Assembly: GCA_019637225.1 (NCBI GenBank) | Contig: JAHBWC010000049.1 | Coordinates: forward strand, 1-60,326 | DNA length: 60,326 bases | Source of the DNA: Labilithrix sp. | Lineage (GTDB): Bacteria > Myxococcota_A > Polyangia > Polyangiales > Polyangiaceae | Reading direction: 5' to 3' | Part shown: in pieces, positions 50,879-59,980 of the stretch | Layout of the letters: every line of letters begins with the position of its first letter | How positions within the stretch are numbered: position 1 is the stretch's first letter | Notes under the pieces: generated by a model | What the model was told of the DNA's origin: nothing | Seen by the model: the letters and a program-made list of their open reading frames with translations, nothing else | Database searches by the model: none | Made by a program: the position numbers and the translations under genes

Positions 50879-53365
50879 CTACCGGCAGACGCCCGGCTCG
50901 GCGAGGGCGCGCTCGGCGGCGCGGCGCACGGGCATCCGCACCTCCTTCGCGCGGAGCGGCGCGAGGCGCCGGTCGAGGTCCGGCGGGTGGAGCGCGGAGA
51001 GGGCCTCGATCGCAGCCATGCCGAGGCGCTCGTCGGCCTCGTCGACCGGCGAGCGCGAGAGGTGCGCGAGCTTCGTCAGTCGGTCGGCGGCGCTCGTCAC
51101 GCACAGCGCGCCGAGCGTGCGCGCCGCGAGGGCGCGGACCTCGACGTCCTCCTTGCCGTCGTCGAGGCGCTCGCGGATCTTCTCCGCCTGCCGCGTGGCG
51201 TGGAGGCTGCCGAGCGCGGTCAACGCCGCGCCGCGCACCTTGGGACTGCCGTCGGCGAGCGCCGAGGCGAGGGCGCCCTGACCCGCGGCGCTCTCGGGGA
51301 TCGCGCCGAGCGCCTCGGCGGCGGCGACGCGCACGAACGTCCACCCGTCGCTGGCGAGCGCGCTCGCGGCGGCGCCGGCGCCCGACGGTGCCTTCCCGAT
51401 CGCGAGCGCCCGCAGCGCGGCCTCGCGGACGCGCGGCTCCGGATCGGCGACGGCCGCCACGATCGTGGGGACGAGCGGCGCGATGCCGGCGGAGAGCTCC
51501 ACGGCGCGCATGCGCACCGGCCAGTCGGGATCGCGCCGGATCATCTCCGCGAGACGTGTGAGCTCGCCGCTCGTCGCGTCGGAGGATCGCGCCAGCTGCG
51601 CGAGCGGCTGGGCGACGAGGTAGCGCGTCGGCATGTCCGGCGCCCCGCGGAGCACGTCGGCGATCGCCGCGCTCGACTCGGGTCGCAGCGTGGCGAGCCG
51701 CGCGCCCGTCGCGCGGAGGAGATCGAGTCGGGCGGTCGCCGAGAGCTCCTTGTTCGCGACGTGGGCGAGGAGAGGCTCGCGCGGGGACGAAGCCGCGGCG
51801 CGGGCGAAGGCGCCCCGGAGGGCGCGCCGGGTCGCGGCGCTGCCCTTGCCGAGCTGCTCTCCGATCGGATCGAGGGCGGCGGCCGGGGCGATCGTCGCGA
51901 GGAGGGGCGCCGCCGCGGCGCGCCTCGGCTCGTCGCCGCTGCGCACGGCGCTCGCGAGCGACTCGGTCGCCGCCTTGCCGCAGCGCTCGATGCGTCCGAG
52001 CGCGCGCTTCCGGACCTCCGACTCCTTGTCGGCGAGCGCGCGCGTGAGCAGATCCATGGCCGTCCCGTCGCAAGACCCCGCGCTCGCGGCGACGTCGACG
52101 GCGAGCGCCCTGCCGCTCGCGTCGAGGGTGCGGAGCCGCTTCGCGACCGCCGCGAGCCCGTCGTCGCCGCCGCGCCGGAGGAGCGCGGCCGCTTCCTCGG
52201 CGCGCGGCCCGCCGAGCTCGGCGGCGACGTCGTCCATGCTGGCCCCGTCGACGTCGAACTTCGTGACGGCGGAGACCTCCGCCAGCGAGACCTCGGGGGC
52301 CTTCAGATCGCGTCCGTATGCCTCGTCGAGGACGACGGCCACGCACGTCGTGCGTACCGGCGCGGGGAGCGGGATCTCGTAGCTCGCGCCGGGCTTCGAC
52401 CACGCGTCCTCGGGCATCGTCACGTGGAAGAGCCTCTGATCGGTCGCGAGGAAGAACGTGCGCGGCGCGGCGCCGTCGCCCTTCGGCGCGGGCGCGGCGC
52501 CGTCGCCCTTCGGCGCGGGCGTCACGACGACGGCGTGGATGGGCACCTCGGACGGGGCGCGCATCGTCGCGAACTCACCGTGGCCGTCGCCCGGTCGCTT
52601 CTCGCTCCACGTCGTCTCGGGCTTGCCGTCGGTGAGCGCCTGCGCGCCGGGCGCGCTGCCGCCGGTGGCGAGGAGCAGGCGCGCGAGCGGAGGCCGCGCC
52701 GAGGCCGCGCGGGCTCCGGCGACGATTCGCGTCGCGCCGTCGCGAGCGGCCTTCTCGAGGCGATGGAGGGTCGCGCCGCGCAGCTCGAGCGTCTTCGGAT
52801 CGAGGCCGCGCGCGCCGAGCGGCGTCGTCGCCTGCCCGCAGATGCGCGTGTCCTCGCGCGCCTCGGCCACGATGACGAACTTCGCCGCCCCCTCGCGCTC
52901 GCTCGCGCCGGGGCGATCATAAAAGAGGAGGACCTCTCCGCTGCGATCGCCTTCTTCGCCCCGCGTGTAGCCGGTGAGCCCGGCGAAGATCGGCTCGCTG
53001 TCGTTGCCCGCGACGATCGCCTCGAAGGCGAGGTCCGGTCGGCGCGCGTCGGCGATCCGGACGTGGATGACGCGCCGGCCCTCGCCGATCGGGATCACCT
53101 CGAGCGTGGGTCGGGTGAGGTCGAGGCGCGAGCGCTCGATCGGGATCGGGATCGAGCGCTTGGTTCCGCCCGCCTCCGCGCAGGTCGCCGCCCTGCAACG
53201 ACGCACCTCGAGGACGCCCGCGGCCTCGTCGATCGCCGCCTCGACCGCGTCGAGCCCGCCGCCCGCCGGCGCGCTCACGCGCGGGCCTGCCGCCTGCGCC
53301 GCCGCGCTGGTGAGCGCGAGCGCCAGAGACGTGGTGACGGCGGCGGTCAGGGCGCGGGCTCTCAT
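50879..53365 (-). CDS. Secreted HEAT-repeat protein
   Basis: 828 residues. MRARALTAAVTTSLALALTSAAAQA is a cleavable signal peptide. Residues about 30-400 hold beta-rich parts, including a possible discoidin-like segment (GGSAPGAQALTDGKPETTWSEK). Residues about 420-815 are HEAT repeats (DPEPRVREAALRALAIGKA, DGSPKVRGAALTALGSLHA). A perfect 27-bp duplication near 52471-52524 gives APAPKGDGA twice. This is a protein-binding scaffold in the envelope or outside; the partner is unknown. A Met at 53443 would put 26 residues before the signal and is unlikely. Confidence 0.8.
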   Translation of the reverse strand: MRARALTAAVTTSLALALTSAAAQAAGPRVSAPAGGGLDAVEAAIDEAAGVLEVRRCRAATCAEAGGTKRSIPIPIERSRLDLTRPTLEVIPIGEGRRVIHVRIADARRPDLAFEAIVAGNDSEPIFAGLTGYTRGEEGDRSGEVLLFYDRPGASEREGAAKFVIVAEAREDTRICGQATTPLGARGLDPKTLELRGATLHRLEKAARDGATRIVAGARAASARPPLARLLLATGGSAPGAQALTDGKPETTWSEKRPGDGHGEFATMRAPSEVPIHAVVVTPAPKGDGAAPAPKGDGAAPRTFFLATDQRLFHVTMPEDAWSKPGASYEIPLPAPVRTTCVAVVLDEAYGRDLKAPEVSLAEVSAVTKFDVDGASMDDVAAELGGPRAEEAAALLRRGGDDGLAAVAKRLRTLDASGRALAVDVAASAGSCDGTAMDLLTRALADKESEVRKRALGRIERCGKAATESLASAVRSGDEPRRAAAAPLLATIAPAAALDPIGEQLGKGSAATRRALRGAFARAAASSPREPLLAHVANKELSATARLDLLRATGARLATLRPESSAAIADVLRGAPDMPTRYLVAQPLAQLARSSDATSGELTRLAEMIRRDPDWPVRMRAVELSAGIAPLVPTIVAAVADPEPRVREAALRALAIGKAPSGAGAAASALASDGWTFVRVAAAEALGAIPESAAGQGALASALADGSPKVRGAALTALGSLHATRQAEKIRERLDDGKEDVEVRALAARTLGALCVTSAADRLTKLAHLSRSPVDEADERLGMAAIEALSALHPPDLDRRLAPLRAKEVRMPVRRAAERALAEPGVCR

Positions 53366-53490
53366 CAGGCAACACCTCGATATGGTTGGAAGACCAAGTA
53401 CCGCAATGCCCCGCGCGAGGCGAGCCTGCGCGCCCCGCGACACAGCCGTTTGTTTGCCCGGAGCGAGCCGAGCATGTCACACGAACCCGC

Positions 53491-54891
53491 ATGCGGCGGA
53501 AACCTTTGGTGGCCGTGGCGGTGGGAGTACCGCTCGTCATTGCGCTCGCGGTCCCGCTCGCCCGCCGTACGCTCCGGGCGGAGACGAACGCGCCGTCGAT
53601 CGCGAAGCTCAGCGGCGCCGCGGCGGCCGCCGCCGCGGTCGCGCCGCCGCCGCCCTCGCTGGCCGGCCTCGACCTCACGAAGATCGAGACGAAGGACTCC
53701 GGCGTGACCGCCCCGCTCCCGGACAAGCGGACCGCGCGCCTCGCGGTCGATCCGGTGCTCCAGCGCGTCGCCGAGAGCGTGATGTCGGCGCACCACTTGC
53801 CCGAGGCGGCCGTCGTCATGATGGACGTCGAGACCGGCAAGGTGATCGCCTACGCGAGCCACGTCGAGAAGGGCCCGAAGCGGGACCTCGGCGTCGAGGC
53901 GACGGCGCCCGCGGCGAGCGTCTTCAAGATCGTGACCGCCACGTCTCTCGTCGAGAACGTGGGCGCGACGCCCGATCAGCGCGAGTGCTACTCCGGCGGC
54001 GAGCAGCGGCTCACCGCGCACGACCTCGTGCCCGATCCGCGGCGCGATCGCTGGTGCACGACGCTCGCGGGCGCGATGGGGCGCAGCATCAACACCGTCT
54101 TCGCGCGCCTCGCGCTCGCCAACCTCAAGCCGGCCGAGCTCGAAGCGACCGCGCGCTCGCTCGGCTTCGGGAGCGCGCTCCCGTTCGACGTCCCGGTGCA
54201 GCCGAGCGCGATCAAGTTCCCCGACGATCAGCTCGGCTTCGCCCGCACTGCCGCCGGCTTCTGGAACACGACGCTCTCGCCGATCCACGCCGCGTGGCTC
54301 GGCGCGGCGATCGCGCGCGGCGGCGAGCCGGTGCGGCCGGTGCTCGTGAACGAGATCGTCGACGACGGCAAGGTGGTGTGGAGCGCGCCGTCGAGCCTCG
54401 CGCAGAAGCGCGTGATGAAGGCCGACACGGCCCGCGCGATCACGACGATGATGGACATGACCGTCAGCGACGGCACGTCGTACCGCGCGTTCCACGACGC
54501 CAAGGGTCGCTCGTTTTTGCCGAACGTCGCGGTCGCGAGCAAGACCGGCACGCTCACCGATCCCTCGTCGCAGCGCTTCTACACGTGGTTCGCCGGCTTC
54601 GCGCCGAGCCGACCGATCGCGCTCTCCGAAGGCGCACAGAAGGACGGGCACGAGCCTCCGCAGCCGCGGCGGGTCTCGTTCGGCGTCATCGTCGCCAACG
54701 ATCCGAAGTGGACCATCAAGGCGAACGTTCTCGCGCGAGAGGTCCTCCGCGCGTACTTCGCCGCGCAGCACGTGCCCGGCGTGACCTCGCCTCACGCGTC
54801 AGGCGAGCGCGGCGATCAAGCGCGAGACGGCGGGCCGCCCGCGACGTCGACCACGCCCGCGACGAAGCAGCGCCGGCAGCGGGGCTCGTAG
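53491..54891 (+). CDS. Minimal penicillin-binding protein transpeptidase
   Basis: 466 residues. One N-terminal membrane helix (LVAVAVGVPLVIALAVPLA), a Pro/Ala linker to about residue 80, then a transpeptidase domain: S143-V-F-K146 (acylation Ser), S199-I-N201 and K351-T-G-T354. It crosslinks peptidoglycan in the periplasm. Unlike PBP2/PBP3, there is no dimerisation domain between helix and transpeptidase. The C-terminal 30 residues are Ser/Arg-rich and are coded in a 76-base overlap with the thymidine kinase gene on the other strand. Confidence 0.88.
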   Translation: MRRKPLVAVAVGVPLVIALAVPLARRTLRAETNAPSIAKLSGAAAAAAAVAPPPPSLAGLDLTKIETKDSGVTAPLPDKRTARLAVDPVLQRVAESVMSAHHLPEAAVVMMDVETGKVIAYASHVEKGPKRDLGVEATAPAASVFKIVTATSLVENVGATPDQRECYSGGEQRLTAHDLVPDPRRDRWCTTLAGAMGRSINTVFARLALANLKPAELEATARSLGFGSALPFDVPVQPSAIKFPDDQLGFARTAAGFWNTTLSPIHAAWLGAAIARGGEPVRPVLVNEIVDDGKVVWSAPSSLAQKRVMKADTARAITTMMDMTVSDGTSYRAFHDAKGRSFLPNVAVASKTGTLTDPSSQRFYTWFAGFAPSRPIALSEGAQKDGHEPPQPRRVSFGVIVANDPKWTIKANVLAREVLRAYFAAQHVPGVTSPHASGERGDQARDGGPPATSTTPATKQRRQRGS

Positions 54892-55463
54892 TCCGAGGCG
54901 CCGCCGACGAAGAGCTGACCTTCCATCCCGATGAGGCGCTGGGAGCGGCACGCCGCGGCGCCGCATCGCGAGCACACCGCCTGGAGCTTCGTCACGTACT
55001 CGGCGACGCTCATGAGCGCAGGCATCGGGCCGAAGGGCTTGCCGCGGTAGTCCTGGTCGAGCCCCGCGCAGATGACGCGGACGCCGGCGTCGGCGAGCTT
55101 GTCGGCGGCTTCGACGATCGCGTCGTCGAAGAACTGCGCCTCGTCGATGCCGACGACGTCGGGCGGACTCTCGAGGCTCACGAAGGAGAAGATCTCGGCC
55201 GCCGAGGCGATGGCCGTGGCCTCCGCCTTGATTCCCTCGTGGCTCACGACCTTCACGTCGTCGTAGCGGTTGTCGATGCGCGGCTTGAACAGGACGACAC
55301 GCTGCCGCGCGAGCCGCGCCCGCTTCACCCGGCGGAGCAGCTCCTCGGTCTTGCCGCTGAACATCGAGCCGCACACGACCTCGACGCACCCGCGTCGCTC
55401 GGTCGAGCTCGAGGCGCCGCGGAACGCGAGGTGCTCCCCGTGGCTTCCGTCGGGCAAAGGCAT
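54816..55463 (-). CDS. tdk: Thymidine kinase
   Basis: 215 residues. P-loop GSMFSGKTEELLRR (about 32-45), the Walker-B-like VVGIDEAQFF, and the lasso zinc site CSRCGAAACRSQR with CRRCF define type II thymidine kinase, which phosphorylates thymidine in DNA-precursor salvage. The Met at 55463 is used; it gives about 20 residues before the core, and a Met at 55475 is possible. The 3' end overlaps the penicillin-binding protein gene by 76 bases. Confidence 0.94.
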   Translation of the reverse strand: MPLPDGSHGEHLAFRGASSSTERRGCVEVVCGSMFSGKTEELLRRVKRARLARQRVVLFKPRIDNRYDDVKVVSHEGIKAEATAIASAAEIFSFVSLESPPDVVGIDEAQFFDDAIVEAADKLADAGVRVICAGLDQDYRGKPFGPMPALMSVAEYVTKLQAVCSRCGAAACRSQRLIGMEGQLFVGGASDYEPRCRRCFVAGVVDVAGGPPSRA

Positions 55464-55831
55464 CCAGCGCCGCATACTCGGCGGATGCCGCGAGGACAAG
55501 CCACCTGGCGTCCGCCACCGTGCGAACGCCCCCGACGCGGACGACATCAGGGGGATTTTGGATTGACGCGCGACGTCACGAACGCACCGTTCGTCGGACG
55601 GCCGATGTCTCCAAACCTGAGGTCCCGTCCGACAGATGCCCTTCCGCGCGTCGAGCGCGTGGAGCCTGAGCACGCTCTCCCGGTCCAGCCTCGGGTGGAC
55701 GTGGGCTGCGAAGTGTCGGGCTTCCGGGGCCGAGCCGAGGTCGCGAAGGGCAGAGGCGAGGCGGCGAAAGAGAGACGACCCGCGGCCCCGGGCCCGTAGA
55801 CGCGGCCGATAGCAATGCTAGATTGGGGTCT
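55464..55831. other. Spacer of 368 bases before a small protein gene
   Basis: It lies between the divergent starts of tdk and the gene at 55832. An open frame from a TTG near 55561 to TAG 55797-55799 exists on the plus strand (about 78 residues, Arg/Pro-rich), but it has no clear ribosome-binding site or recognised family, so it is not called. No operator was recognised. Confidence 0.35.
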
Positions 55832-56080
55832 GTGGAAGTTGTCCTCCGCAAGCTCGGGAAAGGTTCGCGCGCCGTCGCCGGCCGCCTTGTCAGAGCGCCG
55901 CGGAAAGGCTCCGTTGTCGTGATCGAGTTCCCGGATGGGATGCACGAGTACGTGACGACTCCCGTGAAGCGCGTGCTTCGCCTCGCCGGTCGCGAGGTCT
56001 TCTACATCGAGACGATCAACAGTCGGTACCGGCTCGAAGTCCGCGGTCGCGAGGACGCGGTCGCCGAGAACGCAGGCTGA
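55832..56080 (+). CDS. Small conserved-looking protein, unknown
   Basis: 82 residues from the GTG at 55832 (a TTG at 55823 is also possible). Composition is protein-like: RAPRKGSVVVIEFPDGMHEYVTTPVKRVLRLAGREVFYIETINSRYRLEV read in successive strands suggests a small five-strand barrel with a basic N-terminus. A nucleic-acid-binding role is possible but not shown. Confidence 0.6.
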   Translation: MEVVLRKLGKGSRAVAGRLVRAPRKGSVVVIEFPDGMHEYVTTPVKRVLRLAGREVFYIETINSRYRLEVRGREDAVAENAG

Positions 56081-56244
56081 CGCGCGCGCCGACGACGGCG
56101 CGCGTTCGGCGTTGTCGCGGGCGTCGCCGCGCCACGCGAGGGCGCGGCGCGCACGCTTCCGCGGCCGTCGCGTGAGCTGGACGAGCGACTCATCCCCACA
56201 CCGACCTTGACGAACCACGTCAAGTCGCGTTGGATGCGCCCCCC

Positions 56245-56406
56245 ATGGGCAAGTTCGACCGCAGGAATTCGCAGAAGATGAAGCGTCGCAAGGGGCAGGT
56301 GAAGAAGAAGGCCCGCCTCAAGCGCAAGCGCACCGCCTCGGCCAAGCCGGCGGCTCCGAAGAAGACGGCCGCGAAGAAGTCCGCGCCCCCGAAGTCGCAG
56401 GCCTGA
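56245..56406 (+). CDS. 53-residue Lys/Arg-rich basic protein
   Basis: Starts MGKFDRRNSQKMKRRKGQVK and ends KKSAPPKSQA; about 24 of 53 residues are Lys or Arg and none are Asp/Glu except Asp5. The first half is basic and helical, the second half is a Lys/Ala/Pro tail of histone-H1 or ribosome-associated type. It has a Met start without a strong ribosome-binding site (gcgccccccATG). It probably binds RNA or DNA. It is distinct from the neighbouring genes but lies between two real ones on its own. Confidence 0.68.
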   Translation: MGKFDRRNSQKMKRRKGQVKKKARLKRKRTASAKPAAPKKTAAKKSAPPKSQA

Positions 56407-56430
56407 ACGCCCGCGACGCTTCGGCGTCGC

Positions 56431-57270
56431 TCAGCGGTTCTTCTCGGCGAGCACTTCCGCGTCGGTCAACGCGACGCGGAAGAAGCGCGCCTGGTCGATC
56501 GCGCCGACGAGCCGCTCGCCCGAGTGGTAGCCGCCGAAGAGGACGGGCCCGGCCTTGCGCGACCGCGTGCTCGGCGTTCCCTGGCCGACGCGCACTCCGT
56601 CGAAGTAGAGGCGCACCACGTTTCCTTCGACGACGAGCGCGTAGTGATGCCACGGGCCGACGACGTTCGGGACGTTCGACGTCCCGACGTGATTGTCGCC
56701 GTCGTAGTACGTGAGCTCCGTCGAGCTGAGGAGCTCGAGGCCGAAGGCGTTGTTGTTTCCGAGCTTCACGGCGAAGAACATGTCGTGGCTGCACGCCTCG
56801 GACGTACGCATCCACGCCGCCATCGAGAAGCTCGCGTTCTCGGGTCGATCGAAGTCCGAGCTCGCGGCGACGGAGATGTAGTCGGAGCTGACCTTCAGCT
56901 CGTAGGCGTGACCTGCGGTCCCGGCGCGGTCGGCGACCCACTCCCCGGCGCCGAAGATGAGCCCGTGATGGTCGCGGCCCGAGACGTCGGTGAGCAGCGT
57001 CCCGGTGCCGTCGTCGAACGGCCAGTCGCCGACGATGCGCGGGAGCGCAGGCCCGGCGTCCGCGTCGGCGTCGAGGCCGGCGTCGTCGTCGTCATCGTCG
57101 CCCGGCGTCGGGTGAGGGCTGTCCGCGCCGGCGTCGGTCGTCGGAGCCGCGGCGTCGCTCGACGAAGCGTCGCCGGCGTTCGGGGGCGCTTCGTCGAGGC
57201 CGCCGGTGTCTACGAGGAGCGAGCACCCCGCCATCACGACGAGGATCGGAGCCATCCACCGGGCGCGCAC
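56431..57270 (-). CDS. LamG/concanavalin-like lipoprotein
   Basis: 279 residues from a GTG at 57270. MRARWMAPILVVMAGC is a lipobox signal, followed by an Asp/Ala/Pro linker with six consecutive Asp. Residues about 85-275 form a LamG-type jelly roll: GDWPFDDGTGTLLTDVSGRDHHG, FSMAAWMRTSE, WHHYALVVEGNVVRLYFDG, GAIDQARFFRVALTDAEV. Such domains bind sugars or glycoproteins at the cell surface. A metal-binding role of the poly-Asp is possible. Confidence 0.88.
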   Translation of the reverse strand: MRARWMAPILVVMAGCSLLVDTGGLDEAPPNAGDASSSDAAAPTTDAGADSPHPTPGDDDDDDAGLDADADAGPALPRIVGDWPFDDGTGTLLTDVSGRDHHGLIFGAGEWVADRAGTAGHAYELKVSSDYISVAASSDFDRPENASFSMAAWMRTSEACSHDMFFAVKLGNNNAFGLELLSSTELTYYDGDNHVGTSNVPNVVGPWHHYALVVEGNVVRLYFDGVRVGQGTPSTRSRKAGPVLFGGYHSGERLVGAIDQARFFRVALTDAEVLAEKNR

Positions 57271-57323
57271 ACCTTCATCCTACGCGGCCCGCGCACGCGA
57301 GGGGAGCGCTGCGTTTCGCTCGA

Positions 57324-57893
57324 TCAGGGCGTTGTGGGAGCGGGGCTCGGCGCCTCTCCCTCGGGCGCGGGCGTCGCGTCGGGGGTGGGCGGCTCGGGCT
57401 CCGGCTGGCCGAGACGGATCGTCGGGAACTGGGCCCGCTTGGCGCCGGCCTTCGCCGGATCGCCCGGCGGCGCGGGCTCACCGATGAGGCCGACGTCGCC
57501 GTCGGCGCGGGTCTCGTCGACGAGGCGCCAGTCGCCTTTGAAGTCGTGCCACTTCTGCTTGAGCATCGTGACGCGGAGATCTCCCTGGTCGATGCGGTAC
57601 CAGGCGACCTTCACGAGCATCTCGGCGTCGTTCTCGCCCTTCATCTGGAAGCCGGCGAGCTCGTAGTCGGCCACGCGCACGTTGCCGCCCCACGCCCTGC
57701 GCCGCGCGAGGAACGCGTCGCGCGCGGCCGGAGCGACGCGCTCGGTGGCCATCTCCATCCGGCCGAAGCGCGTGTTGAGGTTGAGCTCGGTCGCCGCTTC
57801 CTGAGCCCGAGCGGGCGGCGACTGATGGCCGACCGGGCAGCCCAGGAGGACGAGCGATGAGACCGCCAAGCCGACGACGAGGGACGCGCGCAT
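57324..57893 (-). CDS. Secreted lipoprotein, unknown
   Basis: 189 residues. MRASLVVGLAVSSLVLLGC is a lipobox signal. The middle (about 35-150) looks like a compact alpha/beta domain (RFGRMEMATERVAPAARDAFLARRRAWGG, VADYELAGFQM, MLVKVAWYRIDQGDLRVTMLKQKW); the C-terminus is Pro/Glu/Ala-rich. No family is recognised. Divergent from the DAHP synthase gene. Confidence 0.75.
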   Translation of the reverse strand: MRASLVVGLAVSSLVLLGCPVGHQSPPARAQEAATELNLNTRFGRMEMATERVAPAARDAFLARRRAWGGNVRVADYELAGFQMKGENDAEMLVKVAWYRIDQGDLRVTMLKQKWHDFKGDWRLVDETRADGDVGLIGEPAPPGDPAKAGAKRAQFPTIRLGQPEPEPPTPDATPAPEGEAPSPAPTTP

Positions 57894-58025
57894 GAGACGA
57901 CCGTAGGCATGGTCGCCGCGGATGGGCCAAGTTTCTGCGGCCGCGATGTCCAGGTTTCGCACGCGCGTTTCCACGGACCCGTCGCCGCGCCGCCTCGTCC
58001 GAGGCCGCGTGGTAGGCTGGCGCGC

Positions 58026-59381
58026 GTGTCCTGGCACATCGACTCCTGGAAGGACAAGCCGCACGCGCAAGACGTGAGCTACGACGATCCGGCCGCCCTC
58101 TCGTCCGTCGTCACGAAGCTGAAGACCTTGCCGCCGCTCGTCACCTCCTGGGAGGTCGAGCGCTTGAAGGAGCTCATCGCGGAGGCGCAGGTCGGCAAGC
58201 GCTTCCTTCTCCAGGGCGGCGACTGCGCCGAGACGCTCGCCGACTGCCAGTCCGGGATCATCGCCAACAAGCTGAAGATCCTGCTGCAGATGTCGCTCGT
58301 GCTGATCCACGCGTCGAAGAAGCCCGTCGTCCGCGTCGGGCGCCTCGCGGGTCAGTACGCGAAGCCGCGATCGAGCCCGACCGAGTCGAAGGACGGCGTG
58401 GTGCTGCCGAGCTACTTCGGCGACATCGTCAACCGGCCCGAGTTCACCGCCGAGGGCCGGCGCTTCGACCCGCGCGCGATGCTCGACGCCTACGGTCACG
58501 CGGCGATGACGCTGAACTTCGTCCGATCGCTCGCGATCGGCGGGTTCGCCGACATGCACCACCCCGAGTACTGGGACCTCGGCTTCATGTCGCGCGCCGA
58601 TCTGCCCGACGACGTTCGTGCAGAATACAAGCAGACGACGGAGAAGCTCTCCGAGGCGCTCCGCTTCATGGAGGCGATCGGCGAGAGCACCGTCGAGGAG
58701 CTCACGCGCGTCACGTTCTACACGAGCCACGAGGGGCTGAACCTCCACTACGAGTCGGCCCAGACGCGCACGGTGCCGCGCCGCGACGGGCACTACCTGC
58801 TCACGACGCACATGCCGTGGATCGGCGAGCGCACGCGCGCGCTCGACGGCGCGCACGTCGAGTTCTTCCGCGGCGTCGAGAACGTCGTCGGCGTGAAGCT
58901 CGGGCCGAAGGTCGATCCGGAGGACGCGGTCCGGCTGCTCACGGCGCTCAACCCGACGAACGAGCCGGGCAAGCTCGTCGCGATCACGCGCATGGGGGCG
59001 GCCAACGTCGAGCGCTCGCTGCCGCCGCTGGTCGAGGCCGTCCGCCGTGCCGAGCGGCGCATCCTGTGGGTCTCCGATCCGATGCACGGCAACGGGATCA
59101 CGACCGCCAGCGGCCTGAAGACGCGAAGCTTCGACGACATCCTCACGGAGATCGAGCGAAGCTTCGCGGTCCACGCGAGGCTCGGGACGATCCTCGGTGG
59201 CGTGCACTTCGAGCTCACCGGTGAGGACGTCACCGAGTGCATCGGGGGCGGGCTCCGCGAGGCGGACCTCGACAAGAACTACCTGTCCGTCTGCGATCCT
59301 CGGCTCAACTACCGCCAGGCGCTCGAGATGGCCCTGCGCCTTGGCAGCTGGATGTCGGGCGCGCGCACGGCCCGGCTCTAG
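58026..59381 (+). CDS. aroF: Class II DAHP synthase (3-deoxy-D-arabino-heptulosonate 7-phosphate synthase)
   Basis: 451 residues from the GTG at 58026. It condenses phosphoenolpyruvate and erythrose 4-phosphate, the first step of the shikimate pathway. Landmarks of the plant/Mycobacterium-like class II: FLLQGGDCAE, VVRVGRLAGQYAKPRS, HMPWIGERTR, VGVKLGP, WVSDPMHGNG and GGVHFELTGEDVTECIGG. The class II enzyme is common in myxobacteria. Preceding in-frame ATG at 57909 would add an unlikely 39 residues. Confidence 0.95.
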   Translation: MSWHIDSWKDKPHAQDVSYDDPAALSSVVTKLKTLPPLVTSWEVERLKELIAEAQVGKRFLLQGGDCAETLADCQSGIIANKLKILLQMSLVLIHASKKPVVRVGRLAGQYAKPRSSPTESKDGVVLPSYFGDIVNRPEFTAEGRRFDPRAMLDAYGHAAMTLNFVRSLAIGGFADMHHPEYWDLGFMSRADLPDDVRAEYKQTTEKLSEALRFMEAIGESTVEELTRVTFYTSHEGLNLHYESAQTRTVPRRDGHYLLTTHMPWIGERTRALDGAHVEFFRGVENVVGVKLGPKVDPEDAVRLLTALNPTNEPGKLVAITRMGAANVERSLPPLVEAVRRAERRILWVSDPMHGNGITTASGLKTRSFDDILTEIERSFAVHARLGTILGGVHFELTGEDVTECIGGGLREADLDKNYLSVCDPRLNYRQALEMALRLGSWMSGARTARL

Positions 59382-59695
59382 GGGCCCGCACGGGCGCGGG
59401 CCGCCGACGTTCGGTCGGGCGAGCTCGACCGTTGCCCGCGGCTGACGCTCGAGCTTTCGCGAGGTTGGGTCGCCGGCCGCTGATCCTTTGCCCAGGTGTT
59501 GTCGGCAAACGACAGTCCGTCCCTTGACCGACCCGGGGGCTGCATTGTAGCGAAGGGGACTCCAACGACGAGGCGCTCTCGGGAAGGGTTCTCCCCCAGG
59601 ACGTGTCGGAGACCGGTGGCCCCTGCTGCCGGCTCGGGTGCCGATGACGGCGCTTTCAGAACGAACGATGTCGGTGAGACGAGGTTGAAGTACGC
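59382..59695. other. Spacer of 314 bases downstream of DAHP synthase
   Basis: No gene is supported. A TTGACC box at 59524-59529 could be a -35 element for the gene at 59696, but no clear -10 was found. No hairpin with a T tract was found. Confidence 0.35.
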
Positions 59696-59968
59696 ATGGG
59701 TAGTCGCATGAGTTGGCCACAAATCCGGCAGAGCGACGAGTATCGCGGCCGCTGGGTGGCGCTCGACAACTGCAGGTACGATGCACGGACTGCGGAGCCC
59801 GTGGAGGGCACGATCATCGACGCCGACGAAGACCTCGTCGAGCTGTGCACCCGCATCCGCCAGGGCGAGAACAAGCACTGCGCGATCCTGTTCTGCGACG
59901 AAGCCGACGAGCCGCCGCCGTCATCGAGCCTCCGGCGCGCACCGTCGTATCCGCCCACGCACCACTGA
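59696..59968 (+). CDS. Small protein with DUF5678-like domain
   Basis: 90 residues. QSDEYRGRWVALDNCRYD then VEGTIIDADEDLVELCTRIRQGENKHCAILFCDE fits the DUF5678-type pattern (Y-x-G-x-WVAL ... G-x-(I/V)-I-x-x-D-x-x-L). The C-terminal 25 residues are Pro/Ser-rich with terminal His. The Met at 59708 is an alternative start. Function unknown. Confidence 0.65.
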   Translation: MGSRMSWPQIRQSDEYRGRWVALDNCRYDARTAEPVEGTIIDADEDLVELCTRIRQGENKHCAILFCDEADEPPPSSSLRRAPSYPPTHH

Positions 59969-59980
59969 GGCGCGGGCCGC

